Shown here one piece after another: positions 22,390-36,248 of a stretch of DNA of 64,000 nt. The stretch comes from Atrichornis clamosus (Eukaryota; Chordata; Aves; Passeriformes; Menuridae). The notes below the pieces were generated by a model that was given only the letters and a program-made list of their open reading frames with translations, had not been told where the DNA came from and ran no database searches. How positions within the stretch are numbered: position 1 is the first letter of the stretch; each line of letters starts with the position of its first letter. The position numbers and the translations under genes are program-made. The stretch spans positions 124,001 to 188,000 of the forward strand of contig WBMZ01014019.1 of the NCBI GenBank assembly GCA_013400975.1. Direction: 5' to 3'.

Positions 22390-25300
22390 AATTATATGTT
22401 TTGCATTAGGTTGGATGATGTTACAAGCCGCAGAGTAATATCTGGTCAATGCAGACATGAAAATTCTACAGAGTTCTTCCTTTCATAAACCATTTCAACA
22501 TAAACAAAAATGTCTTTCTACAGGTATGTACCCATGTACTCACACTCCATCCAAACTCTCCTCCCAGATATCCTGAAACGATTCTTGATATCAAAACCAA
22601 ACCAAAATAAATCAAATAAAACCCAATGTTCTTACAAAGTGCATATTTTCTAGGAGTGTAAAATGTCAGGTTATTGCATTGGTACTAAGCATGTTTAAGT
22701 TTCATGAGCTCTAATGAAGTTTTATTGCGCTTGTTTGGCAACAGTAGGCACACACAGCTTGTTTGTCCAGTTCAATACACGAATATGATGAGGTAAAGTA
22801 AATTTATATTCTAGAAATCACTAGTAAAGTATTGTGTATCTAGATGTTCTTTTACAGAGTTGAAGATTTTTTAGTGTCTCAAAATATTTGGTTATTTTCT
22901 TTGTAAGATGTTGTGTGCTGTAGTTGCAAAAAAGATTAGAACCTTACTTCTTATACTTCCATTCAAACTAGAAAGGATGCTCTAGAGGTAAAAGTACCAA
23001 TTTGGGCCTAACAATTGAAAGGTATGCATAAAACTACATCTGGACTACTATGAAAAATTATTATCATTCCAAGAAGAGACAACTCAGGAGTGGAAACAAA
23101 TACTTGTTTCTAAATTGTGATTGATTCATTTAATCACCCTTGAGGTGTTCTTGATAAGACAGCAGATTGATTGTCAGAGTGATGTTTTCAGCCGAACTTC
23201 TGATTCTGATGTGTTGGTTCTGATAAAAAAAATTATTTACGGTTGCGGGTAGTTTTGATGGACCATAATTAAAATGTCTAAATTCAATGCAAGTACTAAG
23301 ATCCCTCTACTCCCCAAAAATATCATAAGGAAATGTGATACAGTCCTACACATAGGATTATTCATATACTTACAAGTGGATATCTTCCCAAGGCACACAA
23401 TGTGTACGTATGGGGGAGGGTGGGTGTTGGTAAGCAAGAGTAACTTTCAATTCTTGACTTAATTTTCTTGGGGGACAAAGATGGAGCAAGAGAAATAACC
23501 TAATGACTTGAATAAAATAAAACATATAATTCATGGCTTACTCTGTAGGTTGGTAAGTATTTAATTTTAAAAACTTGACAAGCTAGAAAAAGATTTGTCA
23601 GCATAAAATGCCACTTTTTCATGAGCATACCAGTATGAACATATTAAAACATAGATAAGAATTCCCTTTTCAGATAGTTTATGTGCATTCTATGCTTATA
23701 TTAAGACTAGTATGGTATATTTGTGCAATGAGCTGTAGTCTAAATTAGGTCAGTTTTATATGTTCTTGTATTAATATATATTATATATTAATCTGGATAT
23801 AAACCCTATAATTTTGTGTTAATCTGTCAAAAGACAATGCACTATGAAGTACTAAAATTTAAAATCCTTAACACCCTGGGCACTTGATGCTCAATGGTTA
23901 GACTTTGAAGAGTATTAAGAACAAAATTTATTAAACATGATAATATACTTCACAGAATTTGGATTTCTATCCTTTTGTACTGCTCTGTATCAAAAGCACT
24001 GAGCTTTCAGTTTTAGCATTCACAATGCACTCAGGACCCAAAATCACACCTAATAAAATTTACTACATACATACGAGGTCCTATGGAATCACTTGTTTAA
24101 ATAGGTCTGATGAATCCCTTTAATTAATACAAACGTAAGCTTCCAATATGTAGTTCAAAGGACTGCGCATATTTCAGCCAGCTTCTTCACATGCTTTGGA
24201 CTTACTTGATCTTATGTATCTAACTCATAGGAAAAACCATTTCAATATAATTAGTGTATATGCAAGAATCAATTAATGCACCATGCAAGGAAGCCCTACA
24301 TCAGATGACTGGTTATGCAGAGAACTATCAAGACATAACCATTCAAATACATAACGCCTACAGTGCTGCCTAGAGCAGCTCAGAGCCAGTGGCTTAGCTA
24401 CTGCAATATTTGTTCTGCATTGACCAGTGACATGTCTTTCATGTATTTCCTGTGATACATCTGTAACTCAAAGGCCTGAGTACCTCTACACTAGATGTTG
24501 GCTTACTCTTTAGACATTACATAATTCTCAGATTGCTTGGGTTTGCTCTTGCTTTTTTTGACTTTGCCTTCCCCCTTCCCTTTCCAATGCTAAATTACAC
24601 TGATTATCCTGTAGTAATGAGTCTCACGAATAGTGCTGTGTCAAGCAAAATACCTGCTTTAATTCAGAGTTTCATTTTTTATTCCGTTGGCTAACTCTTC
24701 ATTCATCAACAAGGGAAAAAAGTGCACAGAGATTCTTATGCTGTTTTTAACAATTAATCTTTCGTCAAGATAAGATGCATGACTACAACTGCTAACTTTT
24801 AGCATAGTTTCTGTGACAACTTTCATGACTTATCCTGGTTTTCACCCTGTCTTCTACTTCTGATACCACTTCTTTTGAGACTAGGTGAACAAAAGAAACC
24901 AGCCTCATTGACTTGAGTGTCTGGACAGCAGACAAATCATATAAGGATCTCCAGAACAGCTCACCCAGGCCCAAAACTTAAATCCAAAAAGTTTCTTTTA
25001 AAGAGTTAACAACAGTGAAGGAAAAAAAAAAAAGAATCAAGATCATTTTTAGTGTAAAATCCAGAAAGTACTTAAAAATGAAATACATTTTGTTTCTACA
25101 ATGACATATATATTATATTACCTTTAAAAATAAAATAGTCTCCTTAAAGAGAGGTTCTTAATAAGTAACAGAAACACATTGCCGTTAATGTTGTTCCTAC
25201 TGAAGCTAATAGCAGATCCGCCACCACAGTGCTTCAGACAAGGCTCTGGTGACACAAGCCAGAAAAAGGACTTTCATTAAAGAAAAGCAAACACAAACAC

Positions 25301-28300
25301 CCCCCCCCCTCCATCTTTAGTCCACACAGCTGCAGAGAGCAGTTTAAGATTTAGAGGCCTAAAAACAGCACGGAGAGCTTCTTCATTAATATGCACAGCT
25401 TAAGCCAACATCTGTTGCTTTTACTTATCTAGCCACAGCAGGACTTGTCTGCTTTGCCCGACTTCTGAAACATGCAACAGACTTTGCTATAATTCCCTCA
25501 AGGAACTGAAAACCCCTGTAAGGTGAGTCTGCTTAATTCTGTTCTACAGAAACAAAGGAAATACTGTTCCTTAGAAATTTGGTTTCTACAATGAATTTCT
25601 TCTGGAGTTAGTACAGCTGGCAGAGCATGTAAACTGCTACACCTGTTTCAGAATACTCTCCAGTGAGGATTTCCTACACCTAGAACATCTTTACAGGTGG
25701 ATTTCTTGCTTTCCTCAGAACAAATATGAAAACAAATGACAAAGTGAGAAAAAAACGTGCAATATTTCTGAACTTTAAGAACAAGGGTGGTGTTGGATTT
25801 TGACCATCTCACAGAGATCCAGGAGAAAAAGCACTTAATATCCATTGCAATTAAATACTGAAAAGATAGTATGACCAGAGACATACATAAGTTACTATCT
25901 TGAGAAGCAGAAGGATGATTCCCCTCAAAATACATTCAATAACCTTTTAAGTTTAAAAAGTGATTTTTGCCAGTGACAGGAAGAACAAGAGCATGTCTGC
26001 CCAGGCACTTCTGTACTTCATTTATATGTTTAAAAAAACCTAGCAAAATCCACAATGAATGCTTTGACCTAAAGACAAAAAAAAGAGTTTAAGAACTTCT
26101 GCCTGCCTGTCTTGTTACTTATATGATTTAGAACATCAAGACAAAGTTCATAGACTTTTGCTATTTTTTTTTATTTTGAAGACATGATGGATAGAATATA
26201 ATGAATACTACAATTATTTTTAAATCCTGAAAAGAAATTGCCATGCCTGCTCACGTCACTGTGGTGGTACTCCTGGCTATTAGTACAAATACCACAGCAT
26301 TTAATATTAGTGGCAATAGCATGAATACTTCTAACATAGTGACCTGATTTTACAACCCAGTCTGACAAATTCAATTACAAAATAGCTGACAGTTAAGACT
26401 TAACTCATCAAAACCTTTCAATAACAGATCTGTCTAATGTGCAGTGCAATTATCTGATTTGCCAGCAGTGGACACTGTTTGTCTAGTTATTCACAGATAT
26501 ATTGACTGAGGAATATCTTGAAACATATACTAGTAAATTTTTCTTTTATTACTTAACTGCTGTAAGAAATTGGAATTATTTGTACCAGACAAAAGCTGAA
26601 TTAAAACTGTGTGGTAGGAATATTCTTCAACATCTGTGTAATAACATATTGCACCTTTCTTAAAAAAAAATATTTTTAAGTGACTTTAAGAGAAATAAAC
26701 AGACTTATTCACTGGGGCTTGTTTTTTTTTTTTTTTAATCATAATAATTTCAAGTTGTAGAAGATGTTCTGAAGCAAAAAATAAACAATTCTTTGCTTGT
26801 GTTTTTTATAGAATGATGGTCATGAGAATGAAACTGTACAGCCTTTGCATTGCTTCTACAAAATTCTTGCAAAAAATGAAATGAGCAAGCTAAAAATTGC
26901 TTCAGTATCCTGTACCATTTGTTGAAAAATACAGCTGTTCAAGATCTGCAAAGGATATGTTTTAGCCACTGATATTTTTACAGGCACTTTGAAGTTGACC
27001 AGAAGTGTAGGTTTTTGGTTAGGATAAAAAAACAGATAGCTATAAGACCAACACAAAGAGTTGCAAAAGATTTAGCTGGAAATTAGCCTACCTACTTAGA
27101 AGATAGTTTCCATTCATCTTAAAAATAGAAAGAAAATCTAAGTATTTAAAATAAGCAATGCACAAGTTTAATCATCATTAATAAATATTATCTTAGACAC
27201 ACTTACAAGATTTACAGAAATCACCTGCTAATCTCAATATTCAAATGACTCATTAAGCTCCTCCTAAAATGCCCATCAGTCTAACACTCATATAAAGGCA
27301 ATTTTCATGTAAGAATGTGCAGTATCTTAATAGCATAATTAGCTCATTTTCTGGCTAATGCAGCTGAAACCTCAAAAAGAGGGTCCAACATTCTGCTACC
27401 AGTACGTGTACACAGGACACCCACGAAGTCTGCCAGAACTATGCTTTTTGTCATATGAAAACAAGTCTCAGGTCTTTTTTACTTATTTCCAGTCCTAGTT
27501 TAAGCACTATGGAAACTTGATTTAGCTACAGATGTAGGGAGGAAGAGCTGAATTAATACCAGGAAACAGCTTGATGAGTGGAAGCTCTCTTTGATATAAT
27601 CCAAACTGTGCTTTGTAAATAATAAGTGAGAGGTTCTGGCTATGCTAGACTGACAAGGAAGAACAGAAGTCATTAGAAATGGAACAATCTGGCAGCCAAA
27701 TTGCTGTGAACCTTAGCTCCTTGGCTAATATTCTTTCTCTAGAGACAAAGCAATCCTTTCTGGGCCTTAAAGCTCAAAGACAAACAATCATAACTTACTC
27801 TGAATAAAAGAAGAAATCTTAAAATTACCATTGAAGTTTTATACATGTGGAATAGGGTACTATACCATGCCCTAAATATCACTCATATAAGTAAGATTTT
27901 GGTGATTTTGTTTGCTTTTGTGTTATACAAAATAATAATTCTTTGGTGCCACTCACATTTTCTAACTGTTAAGGTCTTGGATACAGGTGGATCAACCTTG
28001 CATTGACTCAATTTTTATTATTTTAAATCTGCTAATTGACAAACAAAAAAAGAGATGACCAACAACAGCAGACCTGGATCTGAACAGCATGTAAATATTT
28101 CTAAATCTGATGGTTTTATTTTTCCCAAGAAGAAAACCACTTCTGTTTTACAACAGGATCTTCTAATTGAAAATGTATATTAAAAAAGGATTAAAAATAT
28201 TTTATCTGCTAAGTTCTCCGAGCACAATTTATTTCTGAAATTATTTATGATTAGAAGTCAACACATTTAACATGTGGAGCTCTTAGCAATTTAAACCTTG

Positions 28301-31300
28301 AGTGCTTCTTACATGCTTTACATGACAATGAATTTTCTGAAGCACAGATAATCTTTACCAGTTCCACTAGCCTTTCAAAATATTATTTTCTGATGTCCTT
28401 GATTTATGAACCATAAGATTCAAACTTTCTTTCTACATAAAGCTAATCTGTTAACGGTCTACACAGGCTTAAATATGAATATCAGCAAATATATGAAAAA
28501 CTTAAAGTAACTTCGTTCTCAAACTAAAAAAATTTCTCCAAAGTTTATCACAGGACATAATTTCTTACACTTTTACTTAAAAATATTTATTTTATAATTA
28601 TGCTTTAGAAAGGCATAAATTTATACATGAAACACATAACAATATACAGTTTTCTCACTGCTAAAGGTGAAATGTAAGACTGGAGTCTAGAAAACAAAAC
28701 CTCAGATAACCTATCAAGATTGAATCTAAATGAAAAGACAGGTACAACGTGGAAAGGCATGGGAAAAAGTGTCCTTAAAAAGCATCAGAATTTTTTACAA
28801 GGACAAAGATATTAGAAATATTTTATATATGTATACTGAAACATGTGAAAACCGATAGAGAGACTAGACAATAATATAAATTAACATGTCATTCAAAGAA
28901 ATCTGTGACCAATTTAGTGATCTAAGCAAATTTCAAATCTATCATCACTAAATGAGGAAAGTTTTCTTCATTTAAAGTATTCAAGGAAAGAACTGAAGAG
29001 CATTTTTGAACTGAAAGAACAAATCTCTTTTGTAGACTGTGAACTAAACTGTCTAGTTTTGTCTATAAAAATAATAGTATATGAGGAAGACTGCCACAAA
29101 ATTTGTATTTATTAGAAAGAGAAAAAAGAAAAAATCTAAATAAGAGTATCATACCATTACCAATCAACAAACCTGATCTTACTGAAATGGAAATCTGTAT
29201 CATAACTTATCATACATAGCCGAGTTAGAGCAAATGTCTTAAAAATTAGATACAGAGATTCTTCAAGGAGAAGCCTTGCTGTGCCTTTTTTTTGACCCAC
29301 ACCAAACAAAAACTAGGACCTTTTGTTCTCATACAAAAATTAAGGAAGACTAGTGGATTTGCTGGGCAAATCCCATTCATAAGACAGCTATCTTAACATG
29401 AATTGTCACAGAGTTGCAGTTAACAGGGATCTTCACCGTGGTATTCAGCACCCTGTATGTGCTGGCATTTGCCCAACACAGATTCTGAGTTGCTGAATGC
29501 GAGACCCCATTCTTCTTTCACTGGCCCTAAAAGTAGGCTTTAGATTTAGGCTCCTAAGTCTAATTCAGCCTGTCTGAAATGCACCTTTGATGCTTCAAAC
29601 ACTATAAAGTATTTAAGAACCTATAGAGGTTTACACCAAAAAAAAGCAGTTTGAGATAAGCTTTTTAAGAAAGAAATTTCCAAAATTATTTCAAAAGTTA
29701 TCAATTTTCAGTAGTTAATAAGCCATTTTTTGAACTAGGCTTTCTGTGTTCCAACATCAGCTGAAATATCCTGGATTTCCTTTTTTTCCTGTTTATAATG
29801 ATTTTCAGAAATCTTTAGGCCATTTAAATTTTCTCACAAAAGCCAGCAAGTGTGCTAATTAAAAGATTATCTCAAACAGTTCTTGTGTGAGGCACTGTAA
29901 CAATATAAATTACCAGGAATTAGCAACTTTCATGCATTCAGTTACATCTGCTGGAACTTTAATGTTTTGTATTGTAGCTCTGATTGTTTTTCCTGGTTAT
30001 TCAGTGATGCCTGAACACATCCTAAGACAGATCTCCTTTCTCTTCTCACTACCCATAATCAGTGTTCTAACATATCAACAAACTCTGGTGTACGTGTACT
30101 TCTTCGCACACAGGGGCTCCCATAGCGACCTTATCCTTGAAAGGAAAGTAATTGGAGATTTATTGTTGAGCAAACAGAAATTAATAGCAGCATTGGCATG
30201 TATTCTCTATGTTAAGAGCTGGCTATCTCTCCACTATTTCTCTGCAGAAAAGTAGCAAGATACTCGTTAATGGTGGGCTTTTTGGGTGGGAGCAAGGAAG
30301 GGGAATGAAAGCATTAGATAAAAATCTGAGGTGCTCTATGTTGTAAAGCCAGCTCAGCTTCCAAGACATCTTCAGAAAAGAAAGAAAAATATCAAGTGTT
30401 TTCACATACTCTGAATTTGAAAGATTATTTCCATTTTAAGCTTCTTGTATTAAAATACTATGTAATTGATTGGACTTTTGTATGTGCTTAATGCTAATTT
30501 TGTTCATTGAACTAAGTCAACCATTAAAAAAATATTCTTGATGCACTTCTGCTGTAAAATGAAACATCATACCTTATATAGTTAAGACAAAAGACATGAG
30601 TCCATTTATTCTAACCATCAACAAATGTTGATATTGCCTCAGAAAAATGAATTTTAATTTTGTTTGAATTTAAATGCAGACTAAAGATACTGTTCTTTTG
30701 GGTTGCTCTGCTCCAGATGAACACAGAAGTGCAAGCAAAAAAAGCCATTTTTCCAAGACCTCCTCGTGGATAAACAGTTTTTGTATGGATATTACTGACA
30801 ACAAACTAGCTTTTCCTAAAATAAATTTTCTGTGTCCCTTTTCTCTGTTTGGTGGACAGCACCATTCACCCTCATATTTCTCTGTTCCATTACTTTGGCT
30901 TTGTTAATTCTGTCATGCTACCAAGAAAACACAATCTTTGCACATTGTCAAGATTTGGCTTGTGTTGCTTTTGAATTGTTAATTAATTTGTTTTAGCTCC
31001 CTCGTAATCAAATCCTATTATCTCTTTTGTGGGAGCACTTTCCTTTGGAAACCACTGAATTCCCCCCATAGTGTCACACTGCTCTGTAAATGTGGTATCT
31101 AGTGCAAAGACTGAGCCTCTGTGACAGCTGTGACGAGACAAATCCTCCAGCCCACTGGTGATCTCCATGTGCTAAACATTTTCAGTTTCATCATCTACCC
31201 ATCCCACTAATGGCTTTTTCCCACAATACAAAACATTAGGAGGAAATAATTGTTGTTTGCAGCATCAGAGCATTTGTAAAGTTTTGATGTATAGCACAAA

Positions 31301-31832
31301 GCTGTCCTTCCTTTAATATAAGTTAGACTACATAGACGAGCAAACTTTAGTATAAATAGGGCCATATTCTCACAGGTGTCCATGTAGTCGTAGTCTTATG
31401 ATAATTAAAATTACCAGTACAGGAAAGGAAATGAACTCTGAAGAACAATAGGTAGTCTTTAAGAGACAAAGAACTTTTTTCTCTCTGATATACTCAATAT
31501 TATTGTCAATTAGAGGTAACTTCCTTGCTTATCCTCTCCCCACATCACATGGCAAATAAAGGAACAAAACCCCTAAACCAGAGACTTAGAAAGTTAAAAT
31601 TTTATAAGCTAAAAAAAAAATAAATCAGTAAGTATTAATTAAAAACCAGGACATAGAGGCTCACAAGAGCCTAATTCACTTGTAATGTTGCCTTAACTGG
31701 TTATTTTCCAGTTGAAACTACTCGTTATTTTTTGACAATAAATAAACAAAAACCCCAGGTAATACAATCTCATTCAGAAGTTGAACATTTGAGTGAGTGA
31801 AGTTACCCTACTCCTCTTTCCTTACTCTCTAA

Positions 31833-31846
31833 CCAGAAGGTGGCAC
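31833..31846 (+). promoter_or_regulatory. CTCF-like motif
   Basis: CCAGAAGGTGGCAC matches the CTCF core CCASYAGRKGGCRS at 13 of 14 positions, with A in place of the pyrimidine at position 5. It is oriented opposite to the similar motif at 21620. Binding is not shown by the sequence. Confidence 0.3.
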
Positions 31847-32715
31847 AAAGAGCAACAATAATGCATAAGCTCACCCAAAAAACATTATTATGTTCTACAG
31901 TTTCCTCACAACAGGATCAAAGAAAACTCCATTATTCTTTGTGTACTATTGATTCAACTCAAGCTCCAAACAATGCTAATATTAATCAAATTTTTGAAAA
32001 AGCCCTCATGTTTATTATGAACACTTAATAAATCTTCAGGTAACCAAAGAAACATTTCTAACAAAACACTGTGTGAATCTGGGGTGGGAGATTGTGCAGG
32101 AATGTATATATAGCATATACAAGAAGCATGAGCTCTTTGAGAATTCAGATTCATGGTTGATACAGATTTATAAGTACAAAAGATGCAAAGAACTAGATTG
32201 AGCTCACACAAATTTCATCACTAAGGGTTTGGAATTTAGGCTCCCTCTGCATGGATCAACCTCTCCAAAGGAGAAAAACACCCACACAGCCTTTGGAAAA
32301 TGCTCACCACCCTCAATAGATTATAAATAAATCCATGCTCCTAAGAATTAGTTGAAATGAGAGGGAAACATTCAACAGCTCTGGTAAAACAGGAACTTTT
32401 TTGCACCCAGCTATGTCCATGTAGGTTCAACAGCTGTGTCTTTTTCATAATCCAGGTCAAGATTTTACAAGTTTATTTTGTCCAACCTGTAGGTAGGTTA
32501 TCCTCATTCTTTCAATCCTATCTTTTGCTAACTATTCTTTCTCTTCTTTTCTGGAGCTCTGTCTCTCTCCTCCCACGTGTGGGAGAGGTACCACAGAAGC
32601 TGTTCTTACTCTCCTGAAAGGCAGGTTCAGACCAGACTCATGGAAGCCATGAAGCTGGGTGAAGGTGCTTTGCCTCAGAGTGCTCAGGTTGTGCCAAGCT
32701 GCCCCTTTTTGTGTT

Positions 32716-32783
32716 GAATCATAGAACTTGTTCAGGTTGTTCCAACATGTTCAGGTTGGAAGAGATCTTTAAGATCATCAAGT
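32716..32783 (-). mobile_element. Short CR1 3' remnant
   Basis: AATCATAGAA is followed by TTCAGGTTGGAAGAGATC and TTTAAGATCATCAAGTAG, which resembles the extreme 3' end of CR1 in reverse orientation. The word GTTCAGGTTG occurs twice, suggesting a small internal duplication. Only about 70 bp remain, so the subfamily cannot be given. Confidence 0.65.
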
Positions 32784-35700
32784 AGATATGAAACAGGAAA
32801 GGAAACATTCATTTGTTTAGCACAGTCAGCTTGTCTTTGTGTTTAAATGGTCATAAATGCCATAACATTCTGTGATAACATTAGGAAGGTATTCAAATGA
32901 AAAGTGGGGGAGAAATGAAAACTCATTAGCTACATCTATTTAACTAAATAATTTCCTGTGAAAATAACTGCATCCAAATCCTGCAAGAGTCATTTTCAGT
33001 AGAACATCTGGACATGATACATTAATTGTAAGAAGATCTCAGGGATTAAGGAACAATATTAATGATTTATTTTTATTTTACTTTTTTAATATCCTGAGCA
33101 GTAAGAATGATATACAGCTTTTAAGGATTATTATGCTCTTAGTTAATTAGGTAATAATTTATTAATCTCCTGAGTTATTAATCTTTGTGAATCACATGCC
33201 ATCAGACATGCTTCCAGTACTTAACAGTGGCAGAAATTATTTAATGTGTTTTCTGTCTCTTTTCTGCCTCCAATTTTTTGCTCTCTCTTGCTTTTTCCCT
33301 CTACCCACAATCTTTGCCTTTCCCTTCAGAATTCCAAATTCTGTATATTATTCACTCATCTTCTAAGGGATTTTAGTCTAAACACTCACTGGGCAGGGTA
33401 AAGGACTGCCCTACCAATAGGAACTGAAATCAAGGAAGCCTCTGATTTTTATTGTTAAAAGGCTACTCGCTTACCTGTTTCTCCCCTCTCTTATCAGGTA
33501 TTTGATGCACAAGGCTACAGCCTCATCAGAAGAAACAGATTGTCCCTTATCATTGCCTAGTTTGTAAAATGCCATTCCCAAGCTCCTCCTCTCTGCAAAA
33601 GGTATGTAACTAAGGTCTCTAATTATATCTATAGTGCAAAGCAAGTAAATCTATAACTGCAGAGACTATTTTAAAAAATTAGCATCTTTTTATTCTGTGC
33701 TAGCTGTGCACTATGGCAGGAGATATTAACTAAGCTCTAATATTAAAAGAAACAAAGAAGGTTCTGAGCCCAATTTCCAGAGAAGGCTTTGGCTGTAAAT
33801 CTCAAGATGACAAATACAAGCAATGCTAAAGTAGTTTATAGCACTATTGAAGAAAAGAACTAAAATTTCTTTTTGTTAGTACATACAAGGAACTACAGAT
33901 TAAACAAATTTTATTCACAAAATGAATGATTTTGCTTGACAAGGATACTGCCTTTGCACTTTTATGAGAGTAAAATTTCGTGTTTAAAAGTCACAAAATA
34001 GAAGAGCATTTTCATTTTAGTTAAACAAGCATTAAAATGAAAAATTCTTGAAAGGAACTAATGCTTAGGGGTGACAAAACTGCAAACTATTGTAGGTAGA
34101 GTTGGCATGGTTTTAAAATTAGTTTTAAATTAGTTACACAAAAATCAAGGCATCTCCTCTGTAGATCATTTGAGAAAAACTCAACCGTCCACGTTGCCTA
34201 TAAAAAGTTAGCAATACCAGCCATTATTTGGAATATCATAAAATAAATATCTACAATATTTTTATCCGCAGACGGAATTGTCCTTTAACATTATTCTCCT
34301 GTTGTTGAGAAAAATGATATTTCTCTGGTTCAAATAAAATTTTATTTGAATGCAGAGTTTAAAATCTTATCATGCAAAAGGATAATATTCTAGTTAGCAG
34401 GAAACCAGCAAATCTTTTTTTCTGACATAGCCTTGAAACAAAACATGTAAATTCAAGTAATATTGTCAACTGCCTGCGTTATAAACCATTTTAACGAGAA
34501 AAAAATCTCAGCAGGTGTCTTAACCATTAATAAACCTAAGAGCTACAAATTAAAATTTGAGAGGCAATTTGGGAATGTCTAGCCATTCTTAATTTCTTGT
34601 ATATAACAGTGCAGTAGAAGCAAAGTTAATTGCCATGTCGATGTCAGTATGATGTACAAAAAAATGTCAATGATTAGTCAGTGAATGCTCCCAACAAGAC
34701 ACTCAGTGTTGCAGACAACTTCTCCCCTCTTTGGCAAGTTATCCTCAGCTTTGAAATTCTAGAAGGGGCAATAAGTAAAGGCCAGCAATGAAGAGACAAG
34801 AATAGGAATCCGTATCTTGTCCTGAAAGTGATTAGAGGTATAGAAATGCAATTTGCTGGTCACAGAAGACATGGTCATGCTGTGGAGATGAAAGGTCTTA
34901 GCAAGAACATATTTCTCTTTCATGTGCTCTGTGTCTGTTTAGATAGATATTCTGTTCCTGACCAAAGTGCAGTTTCATTTTATGTTGATCTAACCACTAG
35001 TCTACAGCTCCCTTAGTTGAGCACTGCTTCCCTCTTCCAATGACCAAAAGCTTTAAGCTGAGTAAGAGCAGCTCTCTGATCTAATGGAAAACATGGCATT
35101 AGTTTTAGCAGGTTAATCTGCTGGATTTTCATGCTGATACAGCTTGTCCTGTAGTCAGTGCTGGAGAGCAGAGAAGAGGAATGTGAGGCCACAAAGAATC
35201 AAAGTTTCCCAGATGAATGGCTTTATAAAAGTTTGGCATATTTTATTAAAATGTCTAGTGCTCTGTAAGAGCTGATTGCCTTGCATACTTGAACTTCTGA
35301 AGTTTGCATCTTAGTCTGGGAACTGTCAGCAGAGGTGTTATTGCTACTGGAAGTCTATGACTGTAATATTCTATCACAAGGACTTCACAAACATTTTTTA
35401 AAATTGAGTTACATTTTTAAAATCTATGGAAATCTAATGAATGTTCTAGAGATTATTTGTAGAGGGTATCACATGCAAATAGTTGGGCTATTTCAAAGTC
35501 AATGCCAGGGATGCAGGATAATTTAAATATTTTTTGAATTGAGAGAAAGAAGATGCTATGGACTCTAGGAATTTTCACACTATTGTATTATGTTCACAAA
35601 TGTTCTCATGTAGTTTGTGATTACTAGATCAGCTACTTAGTTCCCCTTAGAAAACAAATCTAAAATATGTATGTTAAAACAAATGGTTTTGATTTACCCT

Positions 35701-35949
35701 GTATGTCATGCCAGTTTTCTGAGAAAATATAGACCAGTCTGACCCAAGTCTCAGTCATGTCTTCTGAAGTACAAGGTTTGTAATGGTATGAACTCTGCCC
35801 TGCAGTTCTCTGATACTTGCTACAAGAACTATTACCAGTCCACAGGACAAGTCCTGTGAAGATCTGTGGTTCTGTGGTCCTATCTTGGCCTTCCCTGTGT
35901 AGCAACTGACTGACTTCATTAACCTAGTAATGAATTCAGATAATTCATA
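32784..35949. other. Non-coding, homeodomain-motif-rich part
   Basis: AT-rich. A dense group of ATTA/TAAT words lies at 33125-33184. No repeat or gene recognised. Confidence 0.55.
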
Positions 35950-36248
35950 GGAGGTTGTAGCAGGGTGGAGTTTCTTCTTCCAAGTAACAAGTGACAGGAC
36001 AAAAGGAAATGGCCTCAAGCTGTACCAGAGGAGATTCAGATTGGACATCAGGTAGAATTTCTTCACTGAAAGAGTAATTAAACATTGGAATGGGCTGCCC
36101 ACAGAAGTGATGGAGCCATCATCCCTGGAAGTATTCAAGAAACAACTGAACGTGTCACTTAGTTCTGAGGTTTAGTTGATGTGGTGGTGTTCGGTCAAAG
36201 GTTGGATGATCTTGAAGGACTTTTCCAACCTTTATGATTCTATGACTG
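35950..36248 (+). mobile_element. CR1 LINE 3' end, truncated
   Basis: About 300 bp resembling a CR1 3' region: a 'gacaggac..aaatggcctcaagctg' segment, 'ttcttcactgaaagag', 'tggaatgggctgccca' and 'catccctggaagtattcaa', ending CCAACCTTTATGATTCTATGAC. It is a different subfamily from the copy at 56734, judging by its CTCAAGCTGTACCAG section. It is antisense to FGF14. The 127-residue open frame on its reverse strand is a by-product. Confidence 0.88.

Larger units (their letters stand above)
21632..32715. other. Non-coding, probably intron 1 of FGF14 isoform 1B
   Basis: AT-rich sequence with poly-T (22374, 26722), poly-A (25022) and a ten-base C-run (25300-25309), an AT palindrome at 23770-23792 and the CTCF-like motif at 31833. 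An open frame of 122 codons at 29887-30255 begins with GTG and matches no family I know. Confidence 0.6.

Noticed and set aside
29887..30255. 122-codon plus-strand open frame with hydrophobic stretches
   Set aside because: It starts with GTG and matches no family I know. It lies in AT-rich intron-like DNA, which often gives hydrophobic frames by chance, and has no splice or promoter context.
33465..33500. Minus-strand splice donor ACAG|GTAAGC as a possible exon end
   Set aside because: No open frame, GC change or other exon signal accompanies it, and such short matches are expected by chance.
35755..36138. 127-codon minus-strand open frame
   Set aside because: It is the reverse strand of a CR1 3' end.
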